A stretch of DNA of 64,000 nt from Chitinophagaceae bacterium (lineage in GTDB: Bacteria; Bacteroidota; Bacteroidia; Chitinophagales; Chitinophagaceae). Positions within the stretch are counted from its first letter, which is position 1. Every line of letters begins with the position of its first letter. The notes beneath the pieces were generated by a model that searched no databases, was not told the DNA's origin, and saw nothing but the letters and a program-made list of their open reading frames with translations. The position numbers were made by a program, and so were the translations under genes. The stretch is taken from the NCBI GenBank assembly GCA_016713085.1, contig JADJPV010000001.1, forward strand, positions 682,001-746,000. Reading direction: 5' to 3'. Shown in pieces: positions 8,391 through 19,452 of this stretch.

Positions 8391-10094
8391 ATGCAAAAAA
8401 GATGGACCATTTTGCAGGCTGATGCGATCAAAACTGAGGCACTTGCTGCTGAGCTGAAAATTCATCCAACTATCTGCAAAATCCTTGTTCAGCGTGGGAT
8501 TGACACTTTCGACAAAGCAAAGAATTTCTTTCGCCCGCAACTTAGCGATTTGCATGACCCCTGGCTGATGAAGGATATAAATAAAGCTACGGACAGGGTT
8601 CTTTCAGCTTTTGATCAAAAAGAAAAAATTCTTGTGTTTGGAGATTATGATGTAGATGGTACCACCAGCGTAGCCTGCATGTACCAGTTCCTTGTTTCTG
8701 TCTATCAGAAGGAACTGGTTGAATTTTATATTCCCCACCGTTACAGGGAGGGTTATGGCATTTCAAAACAAGGGATCGATTTCGCCAAAGCAAATGATTT
8801 TACTTTAATTATATCACTCGATTGCGGAATAAAATCTGTTGAATTAATCAGCTATGCCAAAGAACTTGAAATAGATTTTATTGTTTGTGATCACCATCTG
8901 CCCGATGATATTCTTCCACCGGCAACCGCAATACTCAATCCAAAACAGAAGGATTGTTTATACCCTTATAAAGAACTTTGCGGATGCGGTGTTGGATTTA
9001 AACTAATCACAGCATTAGCCCAAAAACTTGGTGTTTCCGAAGAAAAAGTAAACTGTTATCTCGACCTGGTGGCTACTGCCATAGCAGCTGATATTGTTCC
9101 GATAACCGGCGAAAATAGGATACTTGCTTTTCATGGTTTGAAACAGGTAAATGAAAAGCCATCCAATGGCATTAAGGCATTGATGTTTTTAAGCAAGGCA
9201 GATAAGATCATGCACATTACTAACCTGGTGTTTATGATTGCCCCAAGGGTAAATGCTGCCGGCCGTATGGATGATGCAAAGAAAGCCGTGCAGATGTTTA
9301 TTGCTGAAACCTATGAAGAAGCCTTGAGTTATGCAGAAATGCTGCATGCCGATAACGATGAACGAAAGGAAGCCGACACTACAATTTCTGAAGAGGCTCT
9401 GGCAATGATCAACAGCAGCGAAGTATTGAAAGCAAAGAAATCTACTGTTCTGTTTCAGCCTCACTGGCATAAAGGCGTTGTTGGAATTGTAGCTTCCCGT
9501 TTAACAGAACACTATTACCGCCCCACAATTGTATTAACTCAAAGTGGTGATTATGCTGCGGGCAGTGCCAGGAGTGTTAGTGGGTTTAATTTGTATGAAG
9601 CGGTTCACGCCTGCCGTGAACATTTATTGGGATATGGAGGCCACTTTGCGGCTGCAGGATTAACCTTACTTACGCAAAATATTGAAGCATTTACCAATGC
9701 TTTTGAAGAGGTGGTGAGCAAAACAATTACACCCGATCAATTGATTCCTGAGATTGTAATTGATACTGAACTTTCATTTACTGATATCCGCCCGGGCTTT
9801 TTTAATATCATTAAACAAATGGAGCCATTTGGCCCGGAAAATATGCGGCCCGTATTCATTAGTCGAAATGTGACTGACACCGGTTACAGTAAGGTTGTAA
9901 AAGAACAGCACCTGCGTTTAGTTGTAAAACAAAAAGATGTTGTGATTACAGGAATCTGTTTCAGGGCAGCTCATTTATTCCCGATAGTTCAACAGGGAGC
10001 GATTGATGTGATCTACAGCATTGATGAAAATGACTGGAACGGAACTGTAAGTCTTCAACTGAAAGTGATTGATATAAGATCCTCTGCATCGTGA
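8391..10094 (+). CDS. recJ: Single-stranded-DNA-specific exonuclease RecJ
   Basis: A 567-residue 5'-3' exonuclease of the DHH superfamily, used in recombination and mismatch repair. Metal-binding motifs are clear: DYDVDG at residues 85-90, the LDCG motif near 143-146, DHH at 167-169 and a GRMDDA motif in the core. The C-terminal half has the DHHA1 GGH motif (YGGHFAAAG) and the OB-fold region. Length matches typical RecJ. The stop overlaps the GTG start of the methyltransferase gene (GTGA), implying coupling. Confidence 0.95.
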   Translation: MQKRWTILQADAIKTEALAAELKIHPTICKILVQRGIDTFDKAKNFFRPQLSDLHDPWLMKDINKATDRVLSAFDQKEKILVFGDYDVDGTTSVACMYQFLVSVYQKELVEFYIPHRYREGYGISKQGIDFAKANDFTLIISLDCGIKSVELISYAKELEIDFIVCDHHLPDDILPPATAILNPKQKDCLYPYKELCGCGVGFKLITALAQKLGVSEEKVNCYLDLVATAIAADIVPITGENRILAFHGLKQVNEKPSNGIKALMFLSKADKIMHITNLVFMIAPRVNAAGRMDDAKKAVQMFIAETYEEALSYAEMLHADNDERKEADTTISEEALAMINSSEVLKAKKSTVLFQPHWHKGVVGIVASRLTEHYYRPTIVLTQSGDYAAGSARSVSGFNLYEAVHACREHLLGYGGHFAAAGLTLLTQNIEAFTNAFEEVVSKTITPDQLIPEIVIDTELSFTDIRPGFFNIIKQMEPFGPENMRPVFISRNVTDTGYSKVVKEQHLRLVVKQKDVVITGICFRAAHLFPIVQQGAIDVIYSIDENDWNGTVSLQLKVIDIRSSAS

Positions 10095-10761
10095 AGATTT
10101 TTCAACATATCCGGTACTTTCTTTATATCGCAACCAACTGGGGAATCAAGCTTGGTTTTTTCACTTTCTATCATGAGTTGAAAGGAGAAAAAAATACAGG
10201 ATAAATACAACATCGTTCAATAATCTTTCCCGTTTCAATATTAAAGGCAACCAGCTTGCGCATGCGACAGAGTATATGCCTGTGAGTTATTTCACCATTG
10301 AAGAGTTGTTTTCTCATTTGCCAGAGAGTGCGAGGGCAGGAATATTTCTTGATATTGGCTGCGGCAAGGGAAGGGCGATGTGTATTGCTGCACATTACGG
10401 TTATAATAAGGTATGGGGAATTGATTTTGCCAAAGAGATGATTGAAGCTGCAGAAAAAAACCTTGGGGAGTTAAAACAGGAGATCCCAGGGCTGGATTAC
10501 CAATTATGGTGGCAGGATGTGAGCCTGTTTGAAATAGAAAAGGAAGTGAGCACTGTGTTCCTGTTTAACCCTTTTGATGAGGTGCTGATGAAAACCGTGA
10601 TACAAAAGATCAACCGTTCGCTGAAGGAGCATCCCCGCTCCTTTTATATACTATATGCCAGCCCGAGGCATGAGGAATTGTTTTTTGCGGCTGGGTTTGA
10701 TGTGATTTTCCGTGTAAAAAAATTCAATTACCTCGAAGGGGTTATTTTGTTTAAACAATAA
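10091..10761 (+). CDS. Class I SAM-dependent methyltransferase (frameshifted)
   Basis: The gene begins with GTG at 10091, overlapping the recJ stop. The first 33 codons encode an amphipathic, aromatic N-terminus (QHIRYFLYIATNWGIKL). The A7 run at 10188-10194 is one base short; with eight A residues the frame continues through YRINTTSFNNLSRF to the open part beginning near 10276 and ending at 10761, about 223 residues in all. The Rossmann motif I (IFLDIGCGKGRAMC) and the acidic end of strand 2 (VWGIDFAKEM) are evident, as is motif IV-like FLFNPFDE. The substrate cannot be told from the sequence. Confidence 0.75.
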
Positions 10762-10927
10762 ACCTGAAAGTATTCAACAATAGCATCCATTTATGTTAAT
10801 AAATATTTAATCTAATACATTAAAAAGTGAATACTGATTAGCATTACATTTATCGCTCCAAAATCCTGCCGATTAATCCGATCCTTTCTCCTCCTTATTT
10901 TATTCAGAAAAGTAAACTAACATCACA

Positions 10928-13900
10928 ATGAGAAAGTTATTTAGATTTTCGTTTTTAATCGTGCCTGCTTTGTTCTTGTTTTCTTTATCGGCCCGGAGCC
11001 AGGTTTTTTCAGGAATTTACAATTTTGCAAATGTTACAAATTCTTCAGGAACCACTGATCCAACCCCGGCACCAACAGCAACTGGTCTGACCTTTAGTTC
11101 TTTTACTGCGGTTGGACAAACAACACTTAACCCAAATGCCGGCGGTCGATTTAGTTTTACAGGCCATCCAACAGGGGCAACCACTGCATCAGATATTTTT
11201 ACCGGTTCCATAAATACCAATCAGTATTACCAGGTTACTATTACACCAACTCCAGGCTATTCGTTGGATATCAATTCAATTGCGTTTACACTTCAACGGT
11301 CTGCAACAGGTATCAGACAATATGCAGTAAGATCAAGTCTCGATTATAACACAAACCTTCCTGCAGGTATTTCGCCTGCAAACACCGATTTATCTGTTGT
11401 GTCCACTAATGTATTCCAGGTTTCAGATGCTACTTCTTCTGCTGAAGATGGAAGCACCATTACGTTAGGCTCCTCTTACGATGCAATTACATCAGCTGTT
11501 ACCTTTCGTTTTTATGGATGGAATGCAGAAGCTTCCGGAGGTACATTCAGTATTGATAATGTTACCATCAATGGAGTTGCAAATGCTATTACAGCTCTTC
11601 CATCTGTTACTCTTTCTGTTAGCACTAATTCAGGTACTGAAGCAGACGCAACAGCGATTACGGTTACAGCAACTGCAAGCGAGGCGGTAACAGGTAATCA
11701 AACGATTGATCTTGGTGTTTCAGGCGTAAACATTACTTCAGGAGATTATACATTAAGTGGTGGTTCAATTACAATCCTCAGCGGCCAAACAACTGGAACT
11801 GCAACATTTACTGTTGTTGATGATAATCTCGCAGAAGGTGCTGAAACTGCAGCTTTAACGATCAGCAACCCATCTGCAGGTATAGTACTTGGAAGCACAA
11901 CCGCACAAAATATTACAATTACTGATAATGATGCTGCACCATCTGTTTCAATTGCAGCAGGTCTTGATGCCGCAGAGCCTGCAACAAATGGAACGTTTAC
12001 CATTAACCTTTCTTCACCTGCACCAGCCGGTGGCCTCACTGTTACGTATACGTTGAATGGTTCAGCTACATTAAATACGGATTACAGCGATGCATTGAAC
12101 GGAAGTATTGTCATTCCTGAAGGCAGCCTTAACGGAACAATTACGTTGAGTGTAAGTAATGATATTTTTATTGAAGGCACTGAAACAATTGGCATTACAC
12201 TCAGCACTGTTTCAAACTCATTTGTGATTGGCTCTCCAAATTCTGCAACAATCAATCTGAATGATAATGATAACCCACCGGTTGTGATTAATGAAGTATA
12301 TGGTGGTGGTGGAAATACAGGTGCTAATTTTAAAAATGATTTTATTGAATTGTATAATAACAGCAATACTGCGGTTAACCTGGCCGGTTGGTCTGTTCAA
12401 TATAATTCTGCTACCGGTACCGGTGCATGGCAGGTAACCAATCTTACTGGATCTATTCCTGCACATAGTTATTATTTAGTGCAGGAAGGCGCTGGCGCAG
12501 GTGGTGTTGCAGATCTCCCTACACCGGATGCAACAGGAGGTATTGCCATGGCAGCAGGATCAGGAAAAGTTGCATTAGTGAATAATACAACTGCTTTAAG
12601 CGGAAACAATCCGCTAAACAGTTCTATTGTTGATAAAGTAGGATATGGTACTGTTGCCATTGGATTTGAAGGAACGGGCCCTGCTCCTGCTCCGTCTGCA
12701 ATCAATTCCATTCAAAGAACACCGATTGGTTCTGATGCAAATCAGAACGGCACAGATTTTACGGCAGATCTTCCTACTCCTAAAAACTCTATAACAGATA
12801 TTACAGCTCCGCTGGTTTCTGTTTTGTCTCCTGCAAACGGAGCCGTTAACGTGACCACTGCTTCTACTGCATCCATTACATTTAATGAAAATATTGAAAA
12901 AGGTACAGGAAGCATCACACTCAGAAAAACTTCTGATGGCAGCATCTTAAAAACATTTGATGTAACAGATGCTGAAGTAACTGTTGCAGGTAGTTCAGCT
13001 TCTTTTTTAATCCAGGGGCTTGCATTTACCACATCTTATTACTTAGAAGTAAGCGATGGTGCATTTAAAGATCTTTCAGGAAATAGTTTTGCTGGTTTCA
13101 CCGGCAACAGTACCTGGAGTTTTACGTCAGGAAACATGCCACTTGGCATTGTTGGTAATCTTTATAATTTCAACTCCTGCACAACCGGCCTGACGGATGG
13201 CTTTAGCCTCTTCAGTGTTGTTGGCCCGCAGGTTTGGGCATGTACAACATTTGGAAGAGATGCTGCTAATCCCCCTTCAGGAAGCGCTGCCAACGGGTTG
13301 CAGATAAATGGATTCAGCGGTACAAATATTTTAAATGAAGACTGGCTCATTTCACCGGCATTTGATCTTACTGCCACAAACTTTCCTTTACTCAGTTTCT
13401 GGAGCCGCACAAAAATTTAATGGTGCTCCATTGCAATTAAAAGTGTCTACCAACTATCCGGGTTATGGCAATCCTAATAATTATACATGGACCGATCTTA
13501 ATGGAAAGTTCCCCGGGCAAACAAGTGATGTATGGACAGAATCAAACAATATTAACCTGACTCCTTTTAAAACAACAAATATTTACTTCGCCTTTGTTTA
13601 TTCTTCTTCAGCAGATGATGGTGCCAGGTGGACGCTTGATGATATTCAGGTAACAAATTCTGCAGTTCCTCCTCCTCCAAGTTTAACTCTCAGTTCAACT
13701 GATATTCAATTTGGATTTGCAGCTTTTGGAAACAATATCGATAAAAGCTTTACTGTAACCGGTAATGACATTACTGGTGATATTACATTAACAGCTTCTG
13801 CAGGCTTTACATTGTCAACAAGTGCAGGAGGCCCTTTTATAAACTCTTTAACATTAACGCAGACAGCAGCTAACAATGTTCCTTCAATAGTTTATTCAAG

Positions 13901-15434
13901 ATTTTCACCTTCACAAAATAATCTCGATTTTACAGGGACAATAACGGTTAGTACAGCTTCTGTAAGCAATGCAATTCTAAATCTGAAGGGCACTAGCATT
14001 GACCCTGTAAATACACTTGAGGTTGTAAACTGGAACATTGAATGGTTTGGAAGTACAACACTCGGACCAGTTAATGATGTGTTACAGCAATCCAATGTGC
14101 AATCAGTTCTTCAAACTGTTGGAGCAGATATTTATGGCCTGGTTGAAGTTGTTGATGAAGCAAAACTTGCAACTGTTGTTGGTAATATGCCAGGCTACAG
14201 TTATGTTATTTCAAACTATGGTTCACATACAAATACAAGTGAAGCAGGCGCTTCTCCGTTGGCAGAAGCTCAAAAGATGGCATTTGTATATAAAACATCA
14301 GTCTTCACTAACATAACTACAGGGCCTTTGGTTTCGCAGGGAATAAACTCGGCAGCAGATCTCATAAATCCTGCATACAATTATTTCGCAAGTGGCCGTT
14401 TCCCATTCATGATGAAGGCAGACGTAACCTTGAATGGTATAACTAAAACAATCCGTTTTGTTTTACTGCATGCCAAGGCAAATACATCTCCAACCGCCAC
14501 ATCTTATGCGAGGAGAAAGTCAGGATCAGACACCTTACAATACACATTTAATAATTTGTACCCAACTGACAATATCATTCTGCTTGGTGATATAAATGAT
14601 GATCTTGATCAAACAATTACAGATGGCATCACGCCACCTGCAACATCTTATGTTGCCTTTACAACTGATGCAGTCAATTTTTCTTTGCCTACTTTAGCAC
14701 TGAGTCTTGCAGGCAAAAGATCAACTGTATCCTATAATGACATGATTGATCATGTGATAATTTCAAATGAACTGTCATCTTATTATATGAGCAACTCTGC
14801 AAGCGTACTTACCGATGTTGCTTCTCTCATAAATAATTATGGCAGTACAACAAGTGATCACTACCCCGTTTTTTCAAGATTTACATTCAGTCCATTGGCG
14901 GCTCCGCTTCCTGTTGAGTTTGGGAATTTCACTGTCACTAAGGCTGGGAACAAAGCAAAAATAAACTGGAACACCGTACAGGAATTGAACAGCAGTTATT
15001 TTGAAGTAGAACACTCTGCTGACAGCCGCACCTGGACCAGCATCCACAAAGTAAACGCAGCAGGAACAAGCAGCTCAATTATTAATTATGAATATATTGA
15101 CCCATTACCTGCAAAAGGAAGGAATTATTACCGCATACGCCAGGTTGATTTAAACGGCACTGCAAAAACAACAGACATTAAAGCCGTTGATTTCAACAGC
15201 GTTAAATCAATCAGCTTTTTCCCTAACCCGGTAAATGATCAGCTCACAGTTCAAAGTGGTGGTGCACAGATTTACAGTATCCGTATTATTGACAGTAAGG
15301 GGCAGGTTGTTTTGCAAAACAATGTCAATCAAACAACAACTCATCTTAACCTCAAACAGATTAAAGCTGGTTTATACATATTACAGTTGATGACAAATGA
15401 AGGAATGATGACGGAAAAATTCATAAAACAATAA
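10928..15434 (+). CDS. Very large secreted protein: Calx-beta, lamin-tail, Ig-like, nuclease-like domain, T9SS sorting signal (frameshifted)
   Basis: About 1,502 residues once a single extra A in the run at 13411-13415 is removed (WSRTK then FNGAPLQLKV). A signal peptide (FRFSFLIVPALFLF) leads. Visible domains in order: an adhesion-like region; two Calx-beta domains (TEADATAITVTATASEAV; TNGTFTINLSSPAPAG), each ending in a VVDDNL/VSND plus EGTE pattern; a lamin-tail domain (VINEVYGGGGN, FIELYNNS); a Big_5-type Ig domain (SPANGAVNVTTASTASITFNENI); a jelly-roll-like anchor-J domain with DWLISPAFD; then an endonuclease/exonuclease/phosphatase-like domain with VVNWNIEWFG, HAKANTSP, LLGDINDD and SDHYPVFS. 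The C-terminal 75 residues are a type A T9SS sorting domain (SFFPNPVNDQLTV). Probably cell-surface or released; a DNase or phosphodiesterase activity is inferred from motifs only. Confidence 0.85.
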
Positions 15435-15450
15435 CCACTCTGAATATTCT

Positions 15451-15477
15451 AAAAGCCCTCTTTTCAGAGGGCTTTTT
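15451..15477 (+). terminator. Rho-independent terminator after the T9SS nuclease gene
   Basis: AAAGCCCTC, a 7-base loop region and GAGGGCTTTTT lie 17 bases after the stop at 15434. Confidence 0.85.
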
Positions 15478-15581
15478 AATGGCTCTTATCCTTTCTGAAA
15501 ACAGTGGATAACCGCCTTGCAGCAAGGTTTTTGGCTGCGAGACCACCCGGCTTTAAGCCCTGAAAATAATGCATACTTTGC

Positions 15582-15612
15582 TTGGCAGGGAGGCCCCATT
15601 CCCCTACCTTTG
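15582..15612 (+). promoter_or_regulatory. Promoter of the rpsF-rpsR-rplI operon
   Basis: TTGG at 15582 is followed by TACCTTTG at 15605-15612 with 20 nt between TTG and the minus-7 element, close to the Bacteroidota consensus. It leaves a leader of roughly 85 nt before rpsF. The rest of the 15478-15703 gap shows nothing I can assign. Confidence 0.6.
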
Positions 15613-15703
15613 CAGCCCCAAATCTGTATTGGCAGATTTTCTCCGCTCCGGCGGGGAATCCGATGGGTAAACCCAATTATTAATTTTTAAATCACAAACT
15701 GTA

Positions 15704-16060
15704 ATGAACAATTACGAAATGATGGTGATTTTTACTCCAGTTCTGTCTGACGAAGAGTTTAAGGCAGCACAAAAACGCTACACCGATTTACTCGCTGCCA
15801 ATGGCGGCGAAGTGGTGTACAGCAATCCCTGGGGCTTAAAATCTCTCGCCTACCCGGTCGAGAAAAAAACAACCGGTATTTACTGGGTAATTGAATACAA
15901 AGCTGCGTCAGATTTTAACGCCAAGCTGAATATTCAACTCCACCGTGATGAGCAGGTGCTCCGTCACATGTACACTGCACTCGACAAATACGCCGTTGAG
16001 TACAATGACAAAAAGAAAAATGGCGTTCCTACTGGCAAACAACTAAAAACGGAGGCTTAA
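15704..16060 (+). CDS. rpsF: 30S ribosomal protein bS6
   Basis: A 118-residue bS6 with the usual start (NYEMMVIFTPVLSDEEF) and the GLKSLAYPVEKKTTGIYWVIEY core, ending in a basic tail (KNGVPTGKQLKTEA). bS6 forms a heterodimer with bS18 on the platform of the small subunit. In Bacteroidota bS6, bS18 and bS21 are known to sequester the anti-Shine-Dalgarno sequence of 16S rRNA. First gene of the operon with rpsR 3 bases downstream and rplI after that, the standard layout. Confidence 0.97.
   Translation: MNNYEMMVIFTPVLSDEEFKAAQKRYTDLLAANGGEVVYSNPWGLKSLAYPVEKKTTGIYWVIEYKAASDFNAKLNIQLHRDEQVLRHMYTALDKYAVEYNDKKKNGVPTGKQLKTEA
16051..16055 (+). promoter_or_regulatory. Shine-Dalgarno-like GGAGG ahead of rpsR
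   Basis: GGAGG at 16051-16055 ends 8 nt before the rpsR ATG at 16064, an optimal spacing. It is fully complementary to the CCTCC near the 16S 3' end in this same window. Most starts in this window lack such a motif, as is normal for the phylum. It also encodes part of the TEA end of bS6, so chance is possible. Confidence 0.5.
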
Positions 16061-16063
16061 GTC

Positions 16064-16327
16064 ATGGCAAAAAATGAAATCAAATACCTGACGGCCATCA
16101 AAACCGATAAGCCCAGGAAAAAGTACTGCCGTTTTAAAAAATACGGTATTCGTTACATTGACTACAAAGACGTTGAGTTCCTGAAGAAATTCATCAACGA
16201 CCAGGGAAAGATTCTTCCCCGCCGTTTAACAGGTACATCACTCAAGTATCAGCGTAAATTATCAGATGCAGTTAAAAAGGCACGCCAAATGGCACTGTTG
16301 CCTTATGTAACCGATCTGTTGAAATAA
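16064..16327 (+). CDS. rpsR: 30S ribosomal protein bS18
   Basis: An 87-residue bS18 with the conserved core (KKYCRFKKYGIRYIDYKDVEFL, GKILPRRLTGTSLKYQRKL, VKKARQMALLPYVTDLL). Binds bS6 on the 30S platform. Starts 3 bases after rpsF, with a GGAGG positioned 8 nt upstream. The start ATG is supported by the highly conserved N-terminus that follows. Confidence 0.97.
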   Translation: MAKNEIKYLTAIKTDKPRKKYCRFKKYGIRYIDYKDVEFLKKFINDQGKILPRRLTGTSLKYQRKLSDAVKKARQMALLPYVTDLLK

Positions 16328-16407
16328 ACAAATTAGTAACCTTTCCCTAACTCCCGCCATCGGGAAGACAGTTGAACAACTGGGTTTCGGAAACTAAAAA
16401 CAAAACA

Positions 16408-16857
16408 ATGGACGTAATTTTAATTCAGGACGTTAACACACTTGGTGGTAAAAACGAAGTGGTGAAAGTAAAAAACGGCTATGCCCGTAACTTTTTAATT
16501 CCTCAAAAGGTAGCTGTTGAAGCTTCTCCTTCAAACCTGAAGCAATTAGCTGAGCGTTTGAAAGTGCAGAAGAAGAAAGAAGATGCAATGCTGGCCGAAA
16601 TTAAATCAGTAATTGCTAAACTTACTGAAGCTCCTGTAAAGCTTACTGCTAAAACAGGAACAAGTGGTAAAATCTTCGGTAGCATTACTACAGTAATGGT
16701 TGCCCGTGCTATCCGTGAGCAAAAAGGTTATGACATAGATCGTCGCAAAATCCATATTCTGGATGAAGTGAAAGAGCTCGGAACACACAAAGCAAAAGTT
16801 GATTTTGCTAACGGTAACGAAGCTGAGATTGAACTGGAAGTAGTAGCTGAAGCTTAA
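16408..16857 (+). CDS. rplI: 50S ribosomal protein bL9
   Basis: A 149-residue bL9. The N-terminal rRNA-binding domain is typical (MDVILIQDVNTLGGKNEVVKVKNGYARNFLIP), then a long connecting helix and the C-terminal domain (KIFGSITTVMVARAIREQKGYDIDRRKI, LGTHKAKVDF). The ATG at 16408 is chosen because an upstream in-frame alternative (16372) would add a non-conserved leader. Third gene of the rpsF operon, closed by a strong terminator. Confidence 0.97.
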   Translation: MDVILIQDVNTLGGKNEVVKVKNGYARNFLIPQKVAVEASPSNLKQLAERLKVQKKKEDAMLAEIKSVIAKLTEAPVKLTAKTGTSGKIFGSITTVMVARAIREQKGYDIDRRKIHILDEVKELGTHKAKVDFANGNEAEIELEVVAEA

Positions 16858-16879
16858 TTTATTTTGCACAGAAATACAA

Positions 16880-16908
16880 AGTCCTGCTTTTTTAAGCAGG
16901 ACTTTTTT
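16880..16908 (+). terminator. Rho-independent terminator of the rpsF operon
   Basis: AGTCCTGCTT, a short T/A loop, AAGCAGGACT and then TTTTT; located 22 bases beyond rplI. Confidence 0.9.
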
Positions 16909-16931
16909 ATTTTCATTCTGTTAAACCAAAT

Positions 16932-18563
16932 ATGATGAACAACAAACTTGTCCTGATTACCCTTGCTGTATTTCTGATTTTCTCCTGCTTGCCTGCCTGT
17001 AATTCTTCTAACGGAAAAAATAAAGTGTCCCAACTTGACACTATTCCTAAGGTAAAACCTGATGTTACGATGCCCGGAAATTTCAGTACACAAACAAAAC
17101 TGAAGTTCGACAGTGCATCCATTCCCGCATTTTTTAAACAATATCCCAAGCTGAAAATCTATGAAAAAGATTTGCTGAAATTTTACAGTGGCAGAAATTT
17201 CACCTATGCCTGGTTTGACGAAAATGGATTGATTGAACAGGCAGGTAACCTGTTTAATAAAATTGAAAACATCCATGATGAAGGAGTTTCTTCCCAACTT
17301 TTTATGAGGCTGAACTGCATAAAATGCTGGATAATGATTCAAGCTTATCATTCACAGAAAAAGCAAATATTTCTGTTGAATTAATGCTGACAGCACAATA
17401 CTTTTTTTACGCACAAAAAATATGGACTGGAATAAGTGATAAAGCACTTCGTGAAATTGATTGGGGACTGCCACGGAAAAAATTATCTTACGAAGCTATC
17501 CTTGATTCATTGCTCGAAGCACCTTCATCAACATTCATGAAAAATGAGCCTGTGTTCCGGCAATATGGTTTACTGAAAGAAAACTTGAAAAAATACAGAG
17601 CTATTCAGGCAGGCAGCAGGTGGAAGCAAATAAAAGCAGATAAGAAATCATACCGTTCCGGAGACAGCAGTAAAGTGATTACTGATATCCGTGAACATCT
17701 TTTTATTCTTGGTGATCTGGTTTCAAACAATGGCTCTCCCGTTTATGATCAGGAATTGGAAGAAGGCATTAAAAAATTTCAGCAACGATATGGGCTAACC
17801 GAAGATGGGGTAATTGGCAAATCATTTATTGAAGAATTAAATTACCCCCTCGAAAAAAGAATTGAACAGCTGATTGTAAATATGGAACGTTGCAGATGGC
17901 TGCCTTTAGCTTTGCGTAAAGATTATATTGTTGTAAATATTCCTGAATTTAGCTTTCATGCTTTTGAAAAATGACACACTTGCCTGGAGTATGAAAGTGG
18001 TAGTAGGAACTGAATTGAATAAAACGGCAGTTTTCAGCGGAATGATGAACAATGTAGTTTTCAGTCCTTACTGGAATGTGCCTTCAAGCATTTTAGCAAA
18101 AGAAGTTCTGCCCGCCATCAGACGAAACAGTAATTACCTGAATAAAAATCATATGGAATGGAACGGGAAAAGTGTGCGGCAAAAACCAGGTCCCTGGAAT
18201 GCATTGGGTAAAGTAAAATTTCTGTTTCCTAACAGCCATAGTATCTATCTTCATGATACACCATCGAAATCATTATTCAGTCGTGATCAGCGTGCTTTCA
18301 GTCATGGATGCATCCGTGTGGAAGATCCAAGACGTTTAGCAATCTATGTATTAAGACATCAACCCGAATGGACAGAAGAAAAAATTGACGAAGCAATGAA
18401 TGCAGAAAAAGAAAAGTATGTAAAGATCAATCAGCCAATTCCGGTGATCATTACTTATTTAACAGCATGGGTAAATCCAAAAGGACAATTAAATTTCAGA
18501 AAGGATATTTATAAAAGAGACAGCCGTTTAGCTAAAATGATCATTGAAAATTCAAAATTATAA
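16932..18563 (+). CDS. L,D-transpeptidase, YcbB/LdtD-like (frameshifted twice)
   Basis: Peptidoglycan cross-linking enzyme of about 543 residues, reconstructed from three frames. The N-terminus is a lipoprotein-like signal (FLIFSCLPACNSS). The T run at 17299-17303 is one base short (QLF then YEAELHKMLDND). Near 17968 one extra A in GAAAAATG breaks HAFE from NDTLAWSMKVVV. Middle: a peptidoglycan-binding helical domain (GDLVSNNGSPVYDQELEEGIKKFQQRYGL). C-terminus: YkuD catalytic domain with the SHGCIRVEDP signature carrying the active-site cysteine, preceded by a His in SIYLHDTPSK. It would make 3-3 cross-links in the periplasm using a cysteine nucleophile. The aldo/keto reductase start follows 1 base after its stop. 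Confidence 0.85.
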
Positions 18564-18564
18564 C

Positions 18565-19440
18565 ATGAATTACTCCTCTGTTATTGCCGGCACAATGAAA
18601 TGGGGTTTATGGGGTTCGAAGTTTGATTACACTGCTTATGAGCAAATGATCAAAGATTGTATAGCACTTGGCGTTACAAGTTTTGATCATGCAGATATTT
18701 ATGGAAATTATACAACTGAAGAAGAGTTTGGTCAGGTATTGAAACAGAACCCATCCTTACGGCAGCAAATGCAGCTGATTACTAAATGTGGCATACAGAT
18801 GGTTTCGCCTAACAGGCCGCAGCATAAGATCAAATCATATGATACCTCCTTTGAACATATTATGGAATCGGTTAAAACTTCATTAGAAAATTTTTCAACT
18901 GATTATATTGATTGCCTTCTCATTCACCGTCCTGATCAATTGTTCAATGCTGATGAAGTGGCAAAAGCTTTTGCACAATTGAAACAACAGGGAAAAGTAC
19001 TTCACTTTGGTGTTTCCAATTTCAGGAAATGGCAGGTTGATTTACTAATGAGCAGATTTCCAGTTGAAGTAAATCAGATAGAATGTTCGCTACTGCAGTT
19101 AAATCCTTTTGTTGATGGCACACTGGATCAATGTCAGCAACATCATATTACCCCAATGGTATGGAGTCCATTAGGAGGTGGGAATTTATTTGCAGATACT
19201 GATGATGAGCAGAATAAACGAATAATAGCAGTTGCTAATTTTCTTGCAGACAAATATAATTCAGCATCAGATATTATTTTACTGAGCTGGTTACTTACGC
19301 ATCCTTCCGGCATACTTCCTGTGGCTGGAACATCCAGAATTGAAAGAATACAATCAGCTGTAGCAGCCACACAAATAAAACTGGACCGAGAAGAATGGTT
19401 CATGCTCTGGAGAGCAAGTACTGGAAAAGAAGTTGCTTAA
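18565..19440 (+). CDS. Aldo/keto reductase (YdhF-like)
   Basis: A 291-residue TIM-barrel NAD(P)H-dependent oxidoreductase. Tetrad residues can be seen: Asp and Tyr in SFDHADIYGNY, Lys in LITKCGIQ and His in CLLIHRPD. The C-terminal cofactor-binding stretch has GTSRIERIQSA. The ATG at 18565 follows the L,D-transpeptidase stop by one base. Substrate unknown; probably a carbonyl-detoxifying enzyme of the YdhF type. Confidence 0.88.
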   Translation: MNYSSVIAGTMKWGLWGSKFDYTAYEQMIKDCIALGVTSFDHADIYGNYTTEEEFGQVLKQNPSLRQQMQLITKCGIQMVSPNRPQHKIKSYDTSFEHIMESVKTSLENFSTDYIDCLLIHRPDQLFNADEVAKAFAQLKQQGKVLHFGVSNFRKWQVDLLMSRFPVEVNQIECSLLQLNPFVDGTLDQCQQHHITPMVWSPLGGGNLFADTDDEQNKRIIAVANFLADKYNSASDIILLSWLLTHPSGILPVAGTSRIERIQSAVAATQIKLDREEWFMLWRASTGKEVA

Positions 19441-19452
19441 AATTTAAATTTC

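Noticed and set aside
11017..13410. Several antisense open frames opposite the T9SS nuclease
   Set aside because: They mirror its repetitive composition and lack starts, spacing or recognisable sequence.
15476..15676. 66-codon minus-strand frame upstream of rpsF
   Set aside because: It covers the terminator and promoter region and shows no protein family features.
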